A DNA stretch of 52,830 bases from Candidatus Omnitrophota bacterium. Lineage in GTDB: Bacteria; Omnitrophota; Gorgyraeia; Gygaellales; Profunditerraquicolaceae. The stretch is taken from the NCBI GenBank assembly GCA_023819035.1, contig JAMWCL010000003.1, forward strand, positions 1-52,830. The letters run 5' to 3'. Within the stretch, counting starts at the first letter, position 1. Every line of letters starts with the position of its first letter. Shown piece by piece: positions 37,707-47,081 of this stretch. The notes under the pieces were generated by a model, which was not told the origin of the DNA, did not search any database, and saw only the letters and a program-made list of their open reading frames with translations. The position numbers were made by a program, and so were the translations under genes.

Positions 37707-38821
37707 TCTATATAGATACGGGTAATACGATTCCCTAAACCACAGACAATCTCATAAGGGATAGTACCGGAAAGTAGGGCTAATTCCTCAACAGTAATAT
37801 TAGATTTACCCTGTTTACCAATAAGAACGACCTCCTCATTAAGTCTTACAGGCAAATCTCCTATATCAACCATAATCTGATCCATACATATGCGTCCACT
37901 TATTTTGAAACGTCTTCCTTTAATTAAAACAGGAGCCAGATTAGAAAGATTTCGGGGATAACCATCACCGTATCCAATAGGTAAAACCACAATAGTAGTT
38001 TCTTTCTTAGTAATATAATCATGTCCATAACTTATACCGTAGCCCTTAGGGACCCTTTTAAAATAAACTATCTTGGTCTTAAGGCTAAGCAGGGGTTTTA
38101 ATTTTATATTTATATTCTTTTTCGGATAAAGGCCATAAATTATAAGCCCCGGTCTTACCATATTTAGATGACTTAAAGGATACTCAATTATACCGATACT
38201 GTTTGCTGCATGCTTTAAGGGTATATAGATACTCTGTTTTTCCAAGTTTTTAATTAAACTAATAAACTGATTTATCTGAGATAAGGTAAAATTTCTATCT
38301 GTATCCGCTAAAGGAAAATGGGTAAATATTCCCTCAATATTAATAAAACTTAACCGCTTTACCTTTTTGACAAATTTCTCAGCATCTTTATATAAAACCC
38401 CAAGACGGCCCATTCCTGTATCGATTTTAATATGTACATTTATAGATTTATTTTTTAATTTTGCCATATTATTTAAAGCCTCGGCCAAATCTTCGCTACA
38501 GAGGGTTGTCGTTAAGTTATACTCAAATAAAGCAGGGATGTCTTTCTTAAGTACCATACCCAATACCAGAATGGGTATCTTCATTCCTGCTTCTCTTAAA
38601 CTTATCCCCTCATCAATGGAAGCTACCCCTAAATAATCTACCCCGCATTCAACCAACTTCTTCGCTATCCTAATTATACCATGACCATAGGCATCTGCTT
38701 TTACAGTTACCATAATCTTTGTATCTGGATTTAAAAATTTTTTAATCTCTTTAAAATTATAAACCAGGTTATTTAAATTAATCTCCGCCCAGGTAGGCCG
38801 ATAACCAATTTTATCTTTCAT
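37703..38821 (-). CDS. alr: Alanine racemase
   Basis: Alr makes D-alanine for peptidoglycan using pyridoxal phosphate. The 372-residue protein has the PLP lysine in VTVKADAYGHG (about 42-52), the N-terminal TIM-barrel, and the catalytic tyrosine in GYGISYGHDY near 267 in the C-terminal beta domain. It follows tsaB after 4 nt as the last gene of the long minus-strand run and ends in the TTAA shared with lptG. Confidence 0.95.
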   Translation of the reverse strand: MKDKIGYRPTWAEINLNNLVYNFKEIKKFLNPDTKIMVTVKADAYGHGIIRIAKKLVECGVDYLGVASIDEGISLREAGMKIPILVLGMVLKKDIPALFEYNLTTTLCSEDLAEALNNMAKLKNKSINVHIKIDTGMGRLGVLYKDAEKFVKKVKRLSFINIEGIFTHFPLADTDRNFTLSQINQFISLIKNLEKQSIYIPLKHAANSIGIIEYPLSHLNMVRPGLIIYGLYPKKNINIKLKPLLSLKTKIVYFKRVPKGYGISYGHDYITKKETTIVVLPIGYGDGYPRNLSNLAPVLIKGRRFKISGRICMDQIMVDIGDLPVRLNEEVVLIGKQGKSNITVEELALLSGTIPYEIVCGLGNRITRIYID

Positions 38822-38825
38822 ATTT

Positions 38826-39506
38826 TCATCTATTAATCTTAATTTGGCACTCTTTAGGATAAAGATAGATTGGTTTTATATCAAAAGGATTAGATAATTC
38901 CCCTTTATCTATCTTATCCTTTGCAGATAAAATAATACTGAATCCTTTTAAATACCAGTAATCTTTATCCAAAATAATAATGCCCTTTGCTGAAGAGAAA
39001 AGTTTTCTTCTATTATATAGATTTAATCCATCCCCCAGAAGTATAGTATTCTTCTTTATTTTTTTTAATAAGCTTTCTTCATCTAATAGCATATAAGGAC
39101 TTATTCTTCTTATACAGGTATTCTTTATTTTATAAATAGTGGTATAAACAAGATTCCGCTTAGCATCGATGATGGGCATTATAAAACCCGAATCTATCTT
39201 GACATTTCTTGCCAATATCTCCAAACTGGAAATGCCTATTATTGGCTTATTTAAAGCCCAGGCCATTCCTTTAATGGTACTAAGCCCTACTCTGATTCCC
39301 GTAAACGAACCCGGCCCTAAACCACAAGCCAGATAATCAATCTCACTAATATCCCAACCTAAAACCTCCAAGATCCTTTTTATTGTGGGGATAAGAATAT
39401 TTGAATTCTGTTTTGCTAACTCTAAATTATACTCGCATATTTTATCATCTTCAGCAATACCCACACAAAGAAAATTACTTGAAGTATCAATGCCTAATAT
39501 CTTCAT
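38826..39506 (-). CDS. tsaB: tRNA threonylcarbamoyladenosine protein TsaB
   Basis: TsaB (YeaZ) is the partner of TsaD in making t6A37 on tRNA. The 226-residue ASKHA-fold protein starts MKILGIDTSSNFLCVGI and has the GLGPGSFTGIRVGLSTIKG signature near 70-88. The start at 39506 matches the family; a longer in-frame version from 39581 would add 25 unrelated residues. It overlaps tsaE by 20 nt. tsaD, needed for activity, is not in the window. Confidence 0.93.
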   Translation of the reverse strand: MKILGIDTSSNFLCVGIAEDDKICEYNLELAKQNSNILIPTIKRILEVLGWDISEIDYLACGLGPGSFTGIRVGLSTIKGMAWALNKPIIGISSLEILARNVKIDSGFIMPIIDAKRNLVYTTIYKIKNTCIRRISPYMLLDEESLLKKIKKNTILLGDGLNLYNRRKLFSSAKGIIILDKDYWYLKGFSIILSAKDKIDKGELSNPFDIKPIYLYPKECQIKINR

Positions 39507-39957
39507 AGATTCTTTTAAGTAATTCTTTATAGCGCCTTCCGTAAGCAATAAATTTAAGTAATCTTTTTTCTTCAGAAACAATATAAAAGTTAATCTTAAG
39601 GTATTCTTTAGGCATTAGATAATTTAATCGCTCTGCCCACTCAATCACACAGATACCCTCATTATAAAGATATTCTTCATACCCTAATAAAACTGTATCA
39701 ATTGGATTTTTAAGGCGATAAAGATCGAGATGATAAAGAAGGTTATTCTTACTTTTATATTCATGGATTAAAATAAAACTTGGGCTTTTAACTACCCAAC
39801 TTTTTATCCCTAACCCTTCTGCAATACCTTTAACTAAGACTGTCTTTCCCGAACCTAATTGACCTATAAGACAAATTATATCCCTTTTCTTTAAATACTT
39901 AGCAAGCATTCTTCCTATCTTAAGGGTATGCTCTATAGATTTAGAGATTAATTGCAT
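39487..39957 (-). CDS. tsaE: tRNA threonylcarbamoyladenosine ATPase TsaE
   Basis: TsaE is the ATPase that resets the TsaB-TsaD complex during t6A synthesis. The 156-residue protein has Walker A GQLGSGKTVLVKG near 32-44, SPSFILIHEY near 59-68, and HLDLYRL near 76. It follows thiL by 1 nt and overlaps tsaB, the thiL-tsaE-tsaB order known from Bacillus. Confidence 0.94.
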   Translation of the reverse strand: MQLISKSIEHTLKIGRMLAKYLKKRDIICLIGQLGSGKTVLVKGIAEGLGIKSWVVKSPSFILIHEYKSKNNLLYHLDLYRLKNPIDTVLLGYEEYLYNEGICVIEWAERLNYLMPKEYLKINFYIVSEEKRLLKFIAYGRRYKELLKRIYEDIRH

Positions 39958-39958
39958 C

Positions 39959-40855
39959 TTAAAAATGCCGAAACCCTTTTATTTTAATAATCTTTGTTTT
40001 GCCTTGTTTATCTATTAATCTTAAACCATAATTCTTATCAACAATCTCTCCAATGGGCTTAAAGAGTTTTATTTTTTTTCTATAGATTTTTTTTGCTTCA
40101 GAAATACTAACAGTAAACAATAATTCAAAATCCTCACCCGAATAAAGTGCATCTTCTAAATCCCTTGCCTCCTTACTTAAAGGGATTAATTCCTCATATA
40201 TTATGGCTCCCCTTTTGCTTTCTTCTAATATATGGGATAAATCCTGTACTAAACCATCGGATATATCAATCATAGAATTTATTTTAAAGTTCCTTACCAA
40301 AAACCTTGCCTCTTTTATACGCGGAATAAATTCAAGATGTTTTCTAAAAATAGAGCCCCCTAGAGTTCCAGTAACGAAGATAATATCTCCTGTCTTAGCA
40401 CCGCTTCTTAACAGAAGGTTCTTTTTTTCAACCTTTCCTAAAATGCTTACATCGATAATTAATTTATCGGACCTAGTTAAATCTCCTCCTACAAGATTCA
40501 TGCGATATCTTTTAGCAATATCAAGCATACCTCTTAAAAGGTCTTGAAAAAAAACAAGTGTTTTTTTAGGGCTTATTCCTACCGAAACCAAGCAGTAACG
40601 AGGTATCCCACCACAAGCAGCGATGTCACTTAAGGATATCGCAATTGCCTTTCTCCCTATAAGGTAGGGGTCATCGGTTGGTTTAAAATCCACTCCCTCG
40701 ATAAGCATATCACAACAAAAGAGTTGATAATTAGCCCGATCTAATCTTAAAACTGCACAATCATCGCCACTTCCTTTAATCACCGATGAATCAGTTTTAA
40801 TAATACTTCTTATTTTTCTAATTAAACCAAATTCTCCTAATTTACTTAATTGCAT
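39959..40855 (-). CDS. thiL: Thiamine-monophosphate kinase
   Basis: ThiL phosphorylates thiamine monophosphate to the active diphosphate. The 298-residue protein shows GEFGLIRKI at the start, KGSGDDCAVL near 28, DMLIEGVDF near 49, and SDIAACGGIPRYCLVS near 75-90 with VGGDLTRS. ATP-binding AIR-synthetase-like domains follow. Its start lies inside the end of mtnA (14-nt overlap). No other thiamine genes are nearby. Confidence 0.95.
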   Translation of the reverse strand: MQLSKLGEFGLIRKIRSIIKTDSSVIKGSGDDCAVLRLDRANYQLFCCDMLIEGVDFKPTDDPYLIGRKAIAISLSDIAACGGIPRYCLVSVGISPKKTLVFFQDLLRGMLDIAKRYRMNLVGGDLTRSDKLIIDVSILGKVEKKNLLLRSGAKTGDIIFVTGTLGGSIFRKHLEFIPRIKEARFLVRNFKINSMIDISDGLVQDLSHILEESKRGAIIYEELIPLSKEARDLEDALYSGEDFELLFTVSISEAKKIYRKKIKLFKPIGEIVDKNYGLRLIDKQGKTKIIKIKGFRHF

Positions 40856-41900
40856 TTTTATTCTTAATTATCCTTAAGATATTTTTCTTATAAGGTTTTT
40901 TTATAATTCCTTTATCTGTAATAATGGCAGTGATCAGATTATGTGGTGTTATATCAAAGGCAGGGTTGAATATCTTAATATTCTTTTTAGCAATTGGCTT
41001 TTTAAAAAATAGTTCTCTAACTTCCTTAACCGATCTTTGTTCAATAGGTATATCACCACCATCTTTACAGGAAAGATCAAAAGTAGATAAAGGGCAGGCT
41101 ACATAGAAAGGAATCCTATGATAAAAACTTAAAACTGCCAGATTATATGTTCCGATTTTGTTAGCGGTATCACCATTTATGGCAACCCTGTCCGCTCCTA
41201 CAATAACTTTATTAATCTTTTTTTTCTGCATAAGATAAGCAGCCATACTATCACAAATTAAAGTCACGTCTAATCCCTTATGCTTAAGCTCCCAAGTAGT
41301 AAGACGCGCTCCCTGAAGCATGGGTCTTGTCTCACAAACATAGACCTTTATATATTTTCCTTTTTCTTTTGCCCGATAGATTATCCCTAAAGCGGTGCCA
41401 TAATCAATGGTGGCAAAGATTCCTGTATTACAGATAGTTAAAATTGTATCATTATCTTTAATCAGTCTTGCTCCAAATTCCCCTATTCTGCGACAAGCAA
41501 TCTTATCCTCAAGAATTATCTTTTGTGTCTCATTGAAGATTATTTTTTTAAGTTCAAAAACAGGATTTTTCTTATGTTTCAAAACTTTTTTTCTTATCCG
41601 TTCCAAAGCCCAAAATAAATTTCTTGCCGTAGGACGGCTCATTGATAGATATCTTATCAGCCTATCTAATTCTTTAATAAATTGCCCGAAGTTCTTTGCC
41701 TTTGACTCTTTAATACCTAAATATAAGCCTAACCCTGCTGCACCGGCTAATGCCGGTGCCCCCCGAATCTGCATAATCTTTATTGCTTTCCATAAAGAGC
41801 TTATGTCCTTTATATAAATATACTTAAGTTTTTGAGGAAGCTTGTTCTGGTCAATGATTCTTATTGCATTATCTTTCCATGCTATAGTCTGAATATACAT
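40842..41900 (-). CDS. mtnA: S-methyl-5-thioribose-1-phosphate isomerase
   Basis: MtnA converts methylthioribose-1-phosphate to the ribulose form in methionine salvage. The 352-residue eIF2B-like protein has the catalytic cysteine in CNTGIFATIDYG near 161, RPMLQGARLTTWEL near 193, and the catalytic aspartate in GADRVAINGDTANKIGTY near 240. No other salvage genes are in the window. Some bacteria use MtnA outside full salvage; the sequence cannot tell which. It begins 19 nt after the DUF362 gene. Confidence 0.93.
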   Translation of the reverse strand: MYIQTIAWKDNAIRIIDQNKLPQKLKYIYIKDISSLWKAIKIMQIRGAPALAGAAGLGLYLGIKESKAKNFGQFIKELDRLIRYLSMSRPTARNLFWALERIRKKVLKHKKNPVFELKKIIFNETQKIILEDKIACRRIGEFGARLIKDNDTILTICNTGIFATIDYGTALGIIYRAKEKGKYIKVYVCETRPMLQGARLTTWELKHKGLDVTLICDSMAAYLMQKKKINKVIVGADRVAINGDTANKIGTYNLAVLSFYHRIPFYVACPLSTFDLSCKDGGDIPIEQRSVKEVRELFFKKPIAKKNIKIFNPAFDITPHNLITAIITDKGIIKKPYKKNILRIIKNKNAIK

Positions 41901-41919
41901 AGGCCTAAAATTTATCTTT

Positions 41920-43035
41920 CTATAATCCTAAAAATCTTACTAAAAAAGCCTTCTTTACCTTTATCGCTGAGTAAGGACAGCTTTCCTGACAACAGAAACA
42001 GGATAAGCACTTAGAATAATCGATAATAATCCGCTTATCCTTTATCCTTATTGCATTTGCCGGACAAATCTGTACACAAGTTCTGCATAAAACACAGTTA
42101 TTCTTATTAATCTTAGGATAAAAATGTATAAATTTTGAAACAATCTTTATAATTAATTTAGGAATCCTTGTTTTTAAAGAAGTAGCCGGTAATTTAAAAG
42201 GTCTTTCTAAAACATTTTTTAGATCTTCGCCACAAATCTGAATAGAATTAATATCTGCTATCCCCAGTCCTCTTTCAGAAGCAATCCGGGTAGTCAAAAT
42301 ATCTAATGGTTTTAGCCCCATAATCATCGTCAAAATACTGTCTAAGGCTACTGCATCCGAGCTAGCAAGGATTAAACCTACCTTACGCAATTTTCCGGAT
42401 GTAGCTGGACCATCGGATTCCATCGCCACAATTCCATCAATAATATTTAAACTGGGTTTTACCTGTTGATATATATCCACAAGGATATTAGCAAAATCTA
42501 AATCATTAAAATATCTTTGATGTAATTTAATCTTATAAATTCCACTTACTAATCCATAAAGATTCTTAATTGCTCCGGTTAAAATAGTTAACTGATGGGT
42601 TTTAAATTTTGGTATGGAAATAAGATAATCGCATTCGTCAAGCCAGGCGGTTAAAGGAAACTTATCCCTCAAGCGTCTCTTTTCAAAATTGACCAATTCT
42701 ACATTTTCCTCTTGAGAAATCCTTTTCATCCCCGTTTTTACATATACCTCATTTATATCTGACCATTTCTCCCATGCACTTGGACTATCCCCAAGAAATA
42801 TTCTGCAGTTAATCTCTTTTAACACTCTAATTACCGCTCTAACTACCTCAGGATGGGTAGTGATGCCTGCTTCGGGTTCTTTAGCCATCAAAAGATTAGG
42901 TTTAATCAACACTTTACTTCCATAAGAGATAAATTTAGTTATTCCACCGATTAAATCCACTGCCCTTCTTACTGCTTCTTGAACTAAAGCTGGCTCATAA
43001 CCATTACATCTTACAATAGAGACCTTAGAATCCAT
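41920..43035 (-). CDS. DUF362 protein with C-terminal 2[4Fe-4S] ferredoxin domain
   Basis: The N-terminal 290 residues match DUF362 (VLIKPNLL, GITTHPEVVRAVI, FLGDSPSAW, PKFKTHQLTILTGAIKNLYG). The C-terminal 65 residues carry two CxxCxxCxxxCP motifs (CVLCRTCVQICP and CLSCFCCQESCP) for two iron-sulphur clusters. The family is common in anaerobes and its function is not defined; it may take part in electron transfer. The start overlaps tatD by 11 nt. It implies low-oxygen iron-sulphur biology but proves no pathway. Confidence 0.85.
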   Translation of the reverse strand: MDSKVSIVRCNGYEPALVQEAVRRAVDLIGGITKFISYGSKVLIKPNLLMAKEPEAGITTHPEVVRAVIRVLKEINCRIFLGDSPSAWEKWSDINEVYVKTGMKRISQEENVELVNFEKRRLRDKFPLTAWLDECDYLISIPKFKTHQLTILTGAIKNLYGLVSGIYKIKLHQRYFNDLDFANILVDIYQQVKPSLNIIDGIVAMESDGPATSGKLRKVGLILASSDAVALDSILTMIMGLKPLDILTTRIASERGLGIADINSIQICGEDLKNVLERPFKLPATSLKTRIPKLIIKIVSKFIHFYPKINKNNCVLCRTCVQICPANAIRIKDKRIIIDYSKCLSCFCCQESCPYSAIKVKKAFLVRFLGL

Positions 43036-43816
43036 AATTATTTTTTATCTTAAAAAATCTTAATGCATTATCCGTAGTAATTTTACCTACTTCCGCAAGG
43101 CTTATGCCCTTAATCCTAGCGATCTCCTCAGCAAGCATCCTTATATACATTGGTTCGTTTCTTTTTCCTCGCAATCCTTCGGGAGGTAAAAATGGTGCAT
43201 CTGTCTCTAAAAAGATTCTCTCTAAGGGTGTCAACTTAACCAATCTCCTTAAATTATCTGCTTTTTTATAAGTAATATTACAGGTAAAAGAAACAAAAAA
43301 ACCCAAATTAAGACATTCTTTTAAAAATGTTTCATCACCGGAAAAACAATGAAAGACTGCTTTAAGGGGAAGATTGTCTTTAAGAATCCTTAAGATATCA
43401 TTCCAGGCCTGGCGATTATGAATAATCAAGGGAAGATTTAAATCTTTAGCTAATCCTATTAGTTCAACAAAAAGCTCTTTTTGTTTTTCTGGTTCAGGAA
43501 CATCCCCAAAATAATCTAAACCAATCTCCCCAATAGCAACTACTTTATCTTCTCTGGCTAAATCATAAAGACTTAATCTAACCTCTTTATTGAAATCCTG
43601 CGTATAATGAGGATGGAGACCTACTGTAGCATAAATAAAATCATATTTTTTGGCAAGTTCGATTGATCTTTTCGAACCTTCTAAACTAGAACCTATATTT
43701 ACTATAAAATCTATGCCGTTGTCTTTGGCACGTTTAATAACCTTCTCAATATCTAGATTAAACTCTGGAAAATCCAGATGGCAATGCGTATCTATTAATC
43801 TTATTTCTTGGTTCAT
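43025..43816 (-). CDS. tatD: TatD-family metal-dependent hydrolase/DNase
   Basis: This 263-residue TIM-barrel hydrolase has DTHCHLDF (metal HxH) near residue 9-16, GLHPHY near 73, the glutamate in IGEIGLDYFGD near 96, and HCFSG and ETDAPFL for the remaining ligands. TatD proteins act as 3'-5' exonucleases in DNA repair; the substrate is inferred from the family. It follows metG by 19 nt, as the yabD gene follows metS in Bacillus. Confidence 0.92.
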   Translation of the reverse strand: MNQEIRLIDTHCHLDFPEFNLDIEKVIKRAKDNGIDFIVNIGSSLEGSKRSIELAKKYDFIYATVGLHPHYTQDFNKEVRLSLYDLAREDKVVAIGEIGLDYFGDVPEPEKQKELFVELIGLAKDLNLPLIIHNRQAWNDILRILKDNLPLKAVFHCFSGDETFLKECLNLGFFVSFTCNITYKKADNLRRLVKLTPLERIFLETDAPFLPPEGLRGKRNEPMYIRMLAEEIARIKGISLAEVGKITTDNALRFFKIKNNYGF

Positions 43817-43835
43817 GGTTATCAGGCAAGGTTAA

Positions 43836-45338
43836 TTAAGTAGTTTTAATTCGAGGGAAAAGTGGTTTGCCCTTATTAATTTTCTCCTGACCTATCTGTT
43901 CTTTTATTAACCCTGCGGTCTGAGGTATAAAAGGATAAATAAATTCAGTAATTTTTCTTATTGTATCAATAAGCACAAAGATAAATTCTTTAAGTTCATC
44001 AGTTTTATTTTCTTTTACTAAATTCCACGGCTTTGTATCTTCAATATATTTGTTAGCCATATTAATCACTTCCCAGATATCCTCTAAGGCTAAACTAAAA
44101 TTATAATCTCTAGTTATACTTAGGCTAATTTTTAAGGTCTTAGAAAGCTCTTCTGTTTTACTAATTATCATCTTGGCCTGATTATTTTTTATCCTGTTTG
44201 GCTGAGGAGGGATTATATTCTTAAAATACTTTTCTACCATTGTCAATGTCCGGTAAACTAAATTACCGAGATCATTGGCAAGATCGGCATTTAACCTCTT
44301 CATAAATGATTCTTCAGAAAAATTACCATCCGAACCAAATGGAATATCGCGAAGAATAAAATATCTAAAGGCATCAACTCCAAACCTATCTGTCATCTCT
44401 ACAGGAGAGACTACATTACCCTTAGACTTAGACATCTTGCTTTCTCCCATAAGCCACCAGCCATGTGCAAATATTGTCTTAGGGGCAGGAATATCTAAGG
44501 CTTTAAGCATAATCGGCCAATATATTGCATGTTGTCTTAAGATATCCTTCCCAATTAATTGCAAATCTGCAGGCCACCATTCCGAATGATAATTATTCTG
44601 ACTATCAAATGAACCTACTGCACTGATATAGTTTATTAAGGCATCGAACCAAACATAGGTAACATGTCCTTTAGCAAAAGGTATAGGGATACCCCAACTT
44701 AGACGCCCCTTTGGCCTTGAGATACAAAGATCATTTAATTTATTTAATTCTAAGAACCTTAAAACCTCTTCATAACGACTTGATGGTCTTATAAAATCAG
44801 GATGTTTATTAATGTATTGAATCAACCAATCTTGATATTTAGAGAGTCTAAAAAAATAATTGGTTTCACTAATCTTCTCTAAGGGTCTTTTACAGTCAGG
44901 ACAAAGGTAAGCCACATCCTTGCTCATCGGCCAGAAGGTTTCACAGGGTGTGCAATACCAGCCTTCATATTTACCTTCATAAATATCACCTTTTTTATAG
45001 ATTATCTCTAAGGCCCTCTGGACAAACTCGGTATGTCTTCTTTCGGTAGTCCGGATAAAATCATCGTAAGAAATATCTAATCTCTGCCAAAGGTTTTTAA
45101 ACTGTAAAACCATTCTATCCACAAATTCTTGAGCAGTTAATCCTTCTGCTTCTGCTTGTCTTTGAATCTTCTGTCCATGCTCATCTGTGCCGGTAAGAAA
45201 CCAAACATTCTCTTTACCTAATAAATTTCGCATATACCTAGCTAAGCAATCCGCAGCAATCGTGGTATAAGAATGCCCTATATGGGGTGAAGCATTTACA
45301 TAGTATAAAGGGGTAGTAATATAGAATTTATCTGCCAT
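43836..45338 (-). CDS. metG: Methionyl-tRNA synthetase
   Basis: MetG charges tRNA-Met. The 500-residue class I enzyme has HIGH in ASPHIGHSYTT (about 17-26) and KMSKS in GESKMSKSKGN (about 296-306). The zinc-binding insert has four cysteines (CTPC and CPDC, about 126-149). The C-terminal tRNA-binding domain of longer MetRS is absent; the protein ends after the anticodon domain, as in several Bacillus-like short forms. Its start overlaps the ricT stop by 11 nt. Confidence 0.97.
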   Translation of the reverse strand: MADKFYITTPLYYVNASPHIGHSYTTIAADCLARYMRNLLGKENVWFLTGTDEHGQKIQRQAEAEGLTAQEFVDRMVLQFKNLWQRLDISYDDFIRTTERRHTEFVQRALEIIYKKGDIYEGKYEGWYCTPCETFWPMSKDVAYLCPDCKRPLEKISETNYFFRLSKYQDWLIQYINKHPDFIRPSSRYEEVLRFLELNKLNDLCISRPKGRLSWGIPIPFAKGHVTYVWFDALINYISAVGSFDSQNNYHSEWWPADLQLIGKDILRQHAIYWPIMLKALDIPAPKTIFAHGWWLMGESKMSKSKGNVVSPVEMTDRFGVDAFRYFILRDIPFGSDGNFSEESFMKRLNADLANDLGNLVYRTLTMVEKYFKNIIPPQPNRIKNNQAKMIISKTEELSKTLKISLSITRDYNFSLALEDIWEVINMANKYIEDTKPWNLVKENKTDELKEFIFVLIDTIRKITEFIYPFIPQTAGLIKEQIGQEKINKGKPLFPRIKTT

Positions 45339-46131
45339 CTCTTTCCTTATAATCTATCTTAATCTGTATCTGTGCCCCACCTTCCAATTCTACCGTAACC
45401 ATACGTTTAAAAACATCGACACTAATAACCTTACCTCTTCCCTGGGCTGTATTTATACGTTCCCCCTCACGAGGAAGACCTTTAGATAAAATTTTATAGG
45501 TTTCGTACTCAAAGGAAAGACAACACATCAATCTTCCACAAACCCCAGAAAGCTTAGGTGGATTCAGAGGCAATCCTTCCTCTTTAGCCATCTTTATTGT
45601 TACAGGTTCAAAATCTTTTAAAAATGTGGTACAGCAAAGCGCCCTACCACAGGAGCCAAAACCACCAAAAAGCTTTGCTTCATCCCTGACCCCTATCTGC
45701 CTTAATTCTATTCTTGCTTTAAAGACCTTGGCTAAATCTTTAACTAAATTCCTAAAATCTACCCTTCCTTCAGCAGTAAAATAGAATATGATTTTTGAGC
45801 GATCGAATGAATACTCTGCCTTTATTAACTTCATAGAAAGTTTGTGTTCTTGTATCTTTTCTAAACATATACTAAATGCTTCTTTAGATTTTAAGCGATT
45901 CTCCTGAATCTGCTTTAAATCAGACTCCTCAGCCTTACGTAATATCTTTCTGGGGGTCTCTTTTGTTTTAATCTCCGGAGGGACATTCTTAGGAGAAATA
46001 ATCTGCCCATAGTCTAAACCCCGATCATGCTCTAAAATAACATAATCGCCTTCTTTAAGTTCTAAGTTACCTGCATCGCAAAGATAAATCTGTCCTGCAT
46101 CTCTTAATCTTACTGAAATTATGTTTTCCAT
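45328..46131 (-). CDS. PSP1-domain protein RicT (YaaT-like)
   Basis: This 267-residue protein matches the PSP1/RicT family, which in Bacillus helps RNA processing and development. Hallmarks are the early VILEHDRGLDYGQII, FGGFGSCGRALCCTTFLKDF near 151-170, and CGRLMCCLSFEYETY near 198-212 with paired cysteines that bind an iron-sulphur cluster in RicT. It lies between holB and metG. The RicA and RicF partners are not in the window. Confidence 0.88.
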   Translation of the reverse strand: MENIISVRLRDAGQIYLCDAGNLELKEGDYVILEHDRGLDYGQIISPKNVPPEIKTKETPRKILRKAEESDLKQIQENRLKSKEAFSICLEKIQEHKLSMKLIKAEYSFDRSKIIFYFTAEGRVDFRNLVKDLAKVFKARIELRQIGVRDEAKLFGGFGSCGRALCCTTFLKDFEPVTIKMAKEEGLPLNPPKLSGVCGRLMCCLSFEYETYKILSKGLPREGERINTAQGRGKVISVDVFKRMVTVELEGGAQIQIKIDYKERDGR

Positions 46132-47081
46132 AGCTCTGTCTTGATAGCCGAGATTAAAAGTTTAGGATTAACATTCTGTTCTAAATAAAGTAATGAATCA
46201 GAAAGAAAGTTAATTATCTGATCTAGCTCTATAAAGGAATATTTATTCATTGTCTTTAAAAGGATATCCAGACGATCTATATTAATAATTTCTGAATGCC
46301 TAATTCCCGTTTTAATTAGATACAGATCCCTGAACCAAGAGAGCAAAATATTTATATAATTGCGCAGATCTTGCCTGTTTCCAAAAGAGATTCTTTGCGA
46401 ATCCCCAATCTTTTCTGATAAAAATTCATCAATAATTCTATTTTTATAATTTAATATATCGGTGTCTTTTAAGGTTAATGTTTTACCAATCCTTCCTTCA
46501 AAAAAATATGCTAAAAAATGTGCCTGATAGGTATCAAGTTTATATTCTTTTATCAGCATCTCTTTAAGTGCCGTTCTTTTTAAGGGATAGAACCTAAAGA
46601 TCTGACAGCGTGAGATTATCGTTTTAAATAATAAATAAGGTGTCGAGGTAATTAAAATTATTAAACTTTTCTGTGGTGGCTCCTCAAGTATTTTTAAAAT
46701 AGCATTACCTGCTTCAGAGGTTAAATTATGAACATTATCCAGGATAAAAACTTTAATTTTTGCTTCATAGGGCTTAAGATAAATTTGGGTCTTTAGTTGG
46801 CGAATCTGATCTATCTTTATTGATTCGGATTCCGAATCTTCGATAAGAAAAAAATCAGGATATTGTCTTTTATCAATCCTTGTACAATTTAAACAGAGAT
46901 CGCAAGAATCATCTTGAGCCTGCTGACAATTTATAGCCTTTGCTAAATTAATAGCTACGCTTTTTTTTCCAATCCCCTCGGGACCGATAAAAAGAAGGCC
47001 CCTTTGTAAATCTGATTTTTTAATATATTCCTTTAAAAACCTTATCGTTCTATCTTGTCCTTTTATCTGGGAAAGAGCCAT
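46119..47081 (-). CDS. holB: DNA polymerase III delta-prime subunit HolB
   Basis: HolB is part of the clamp loader. The 320-residue AAA+ protein has a P-loop-like GPEGIGKKS (34-42), the zinc module with cysteines in CDLCLNC, the Walker-B-like VFILDNVH, and the SRC motif in ISRCQIF near 154-160. Its start lies 32 nt inside the end of tmk, showing tight coupling. ricT follows with a 13-nt overlap. Confidence 0.94.
   Translation of the reverse strand: MALSQIKGQDRTIRFLKEYIKKSDLQRGLLFIGPEGIGKKSVAINLAKAINCQQAQDDSCDLCLNCTRIDKRQYPDFFLIEDSESESIKIDQIRQLKTQIYLKPYEAKIKVFILDNVHNLTSEAGNAILKILEEPPQKSLIILITSTPYLLFKTIISRCQIFRFYPLKRTALKEMLIKEYKLDTYQAHFLAYFFEGRIGKTLTLKDTDILNYKNRIIDEFLSEKIGDSQRISFGNRQDLRNYINILLSWFRDLYLIKTGIRHSEIINIDRLDILLKTMNKYSFIELDQIINFLSDSLLYLEQNVNPKLLISAIKTELWKT

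Noticed and set aside
39507-39581. A longer tsaB start at 39581
   Set aside because: The extra 25 residues are unlike the family, which begins MKILGIDTS at 39506.
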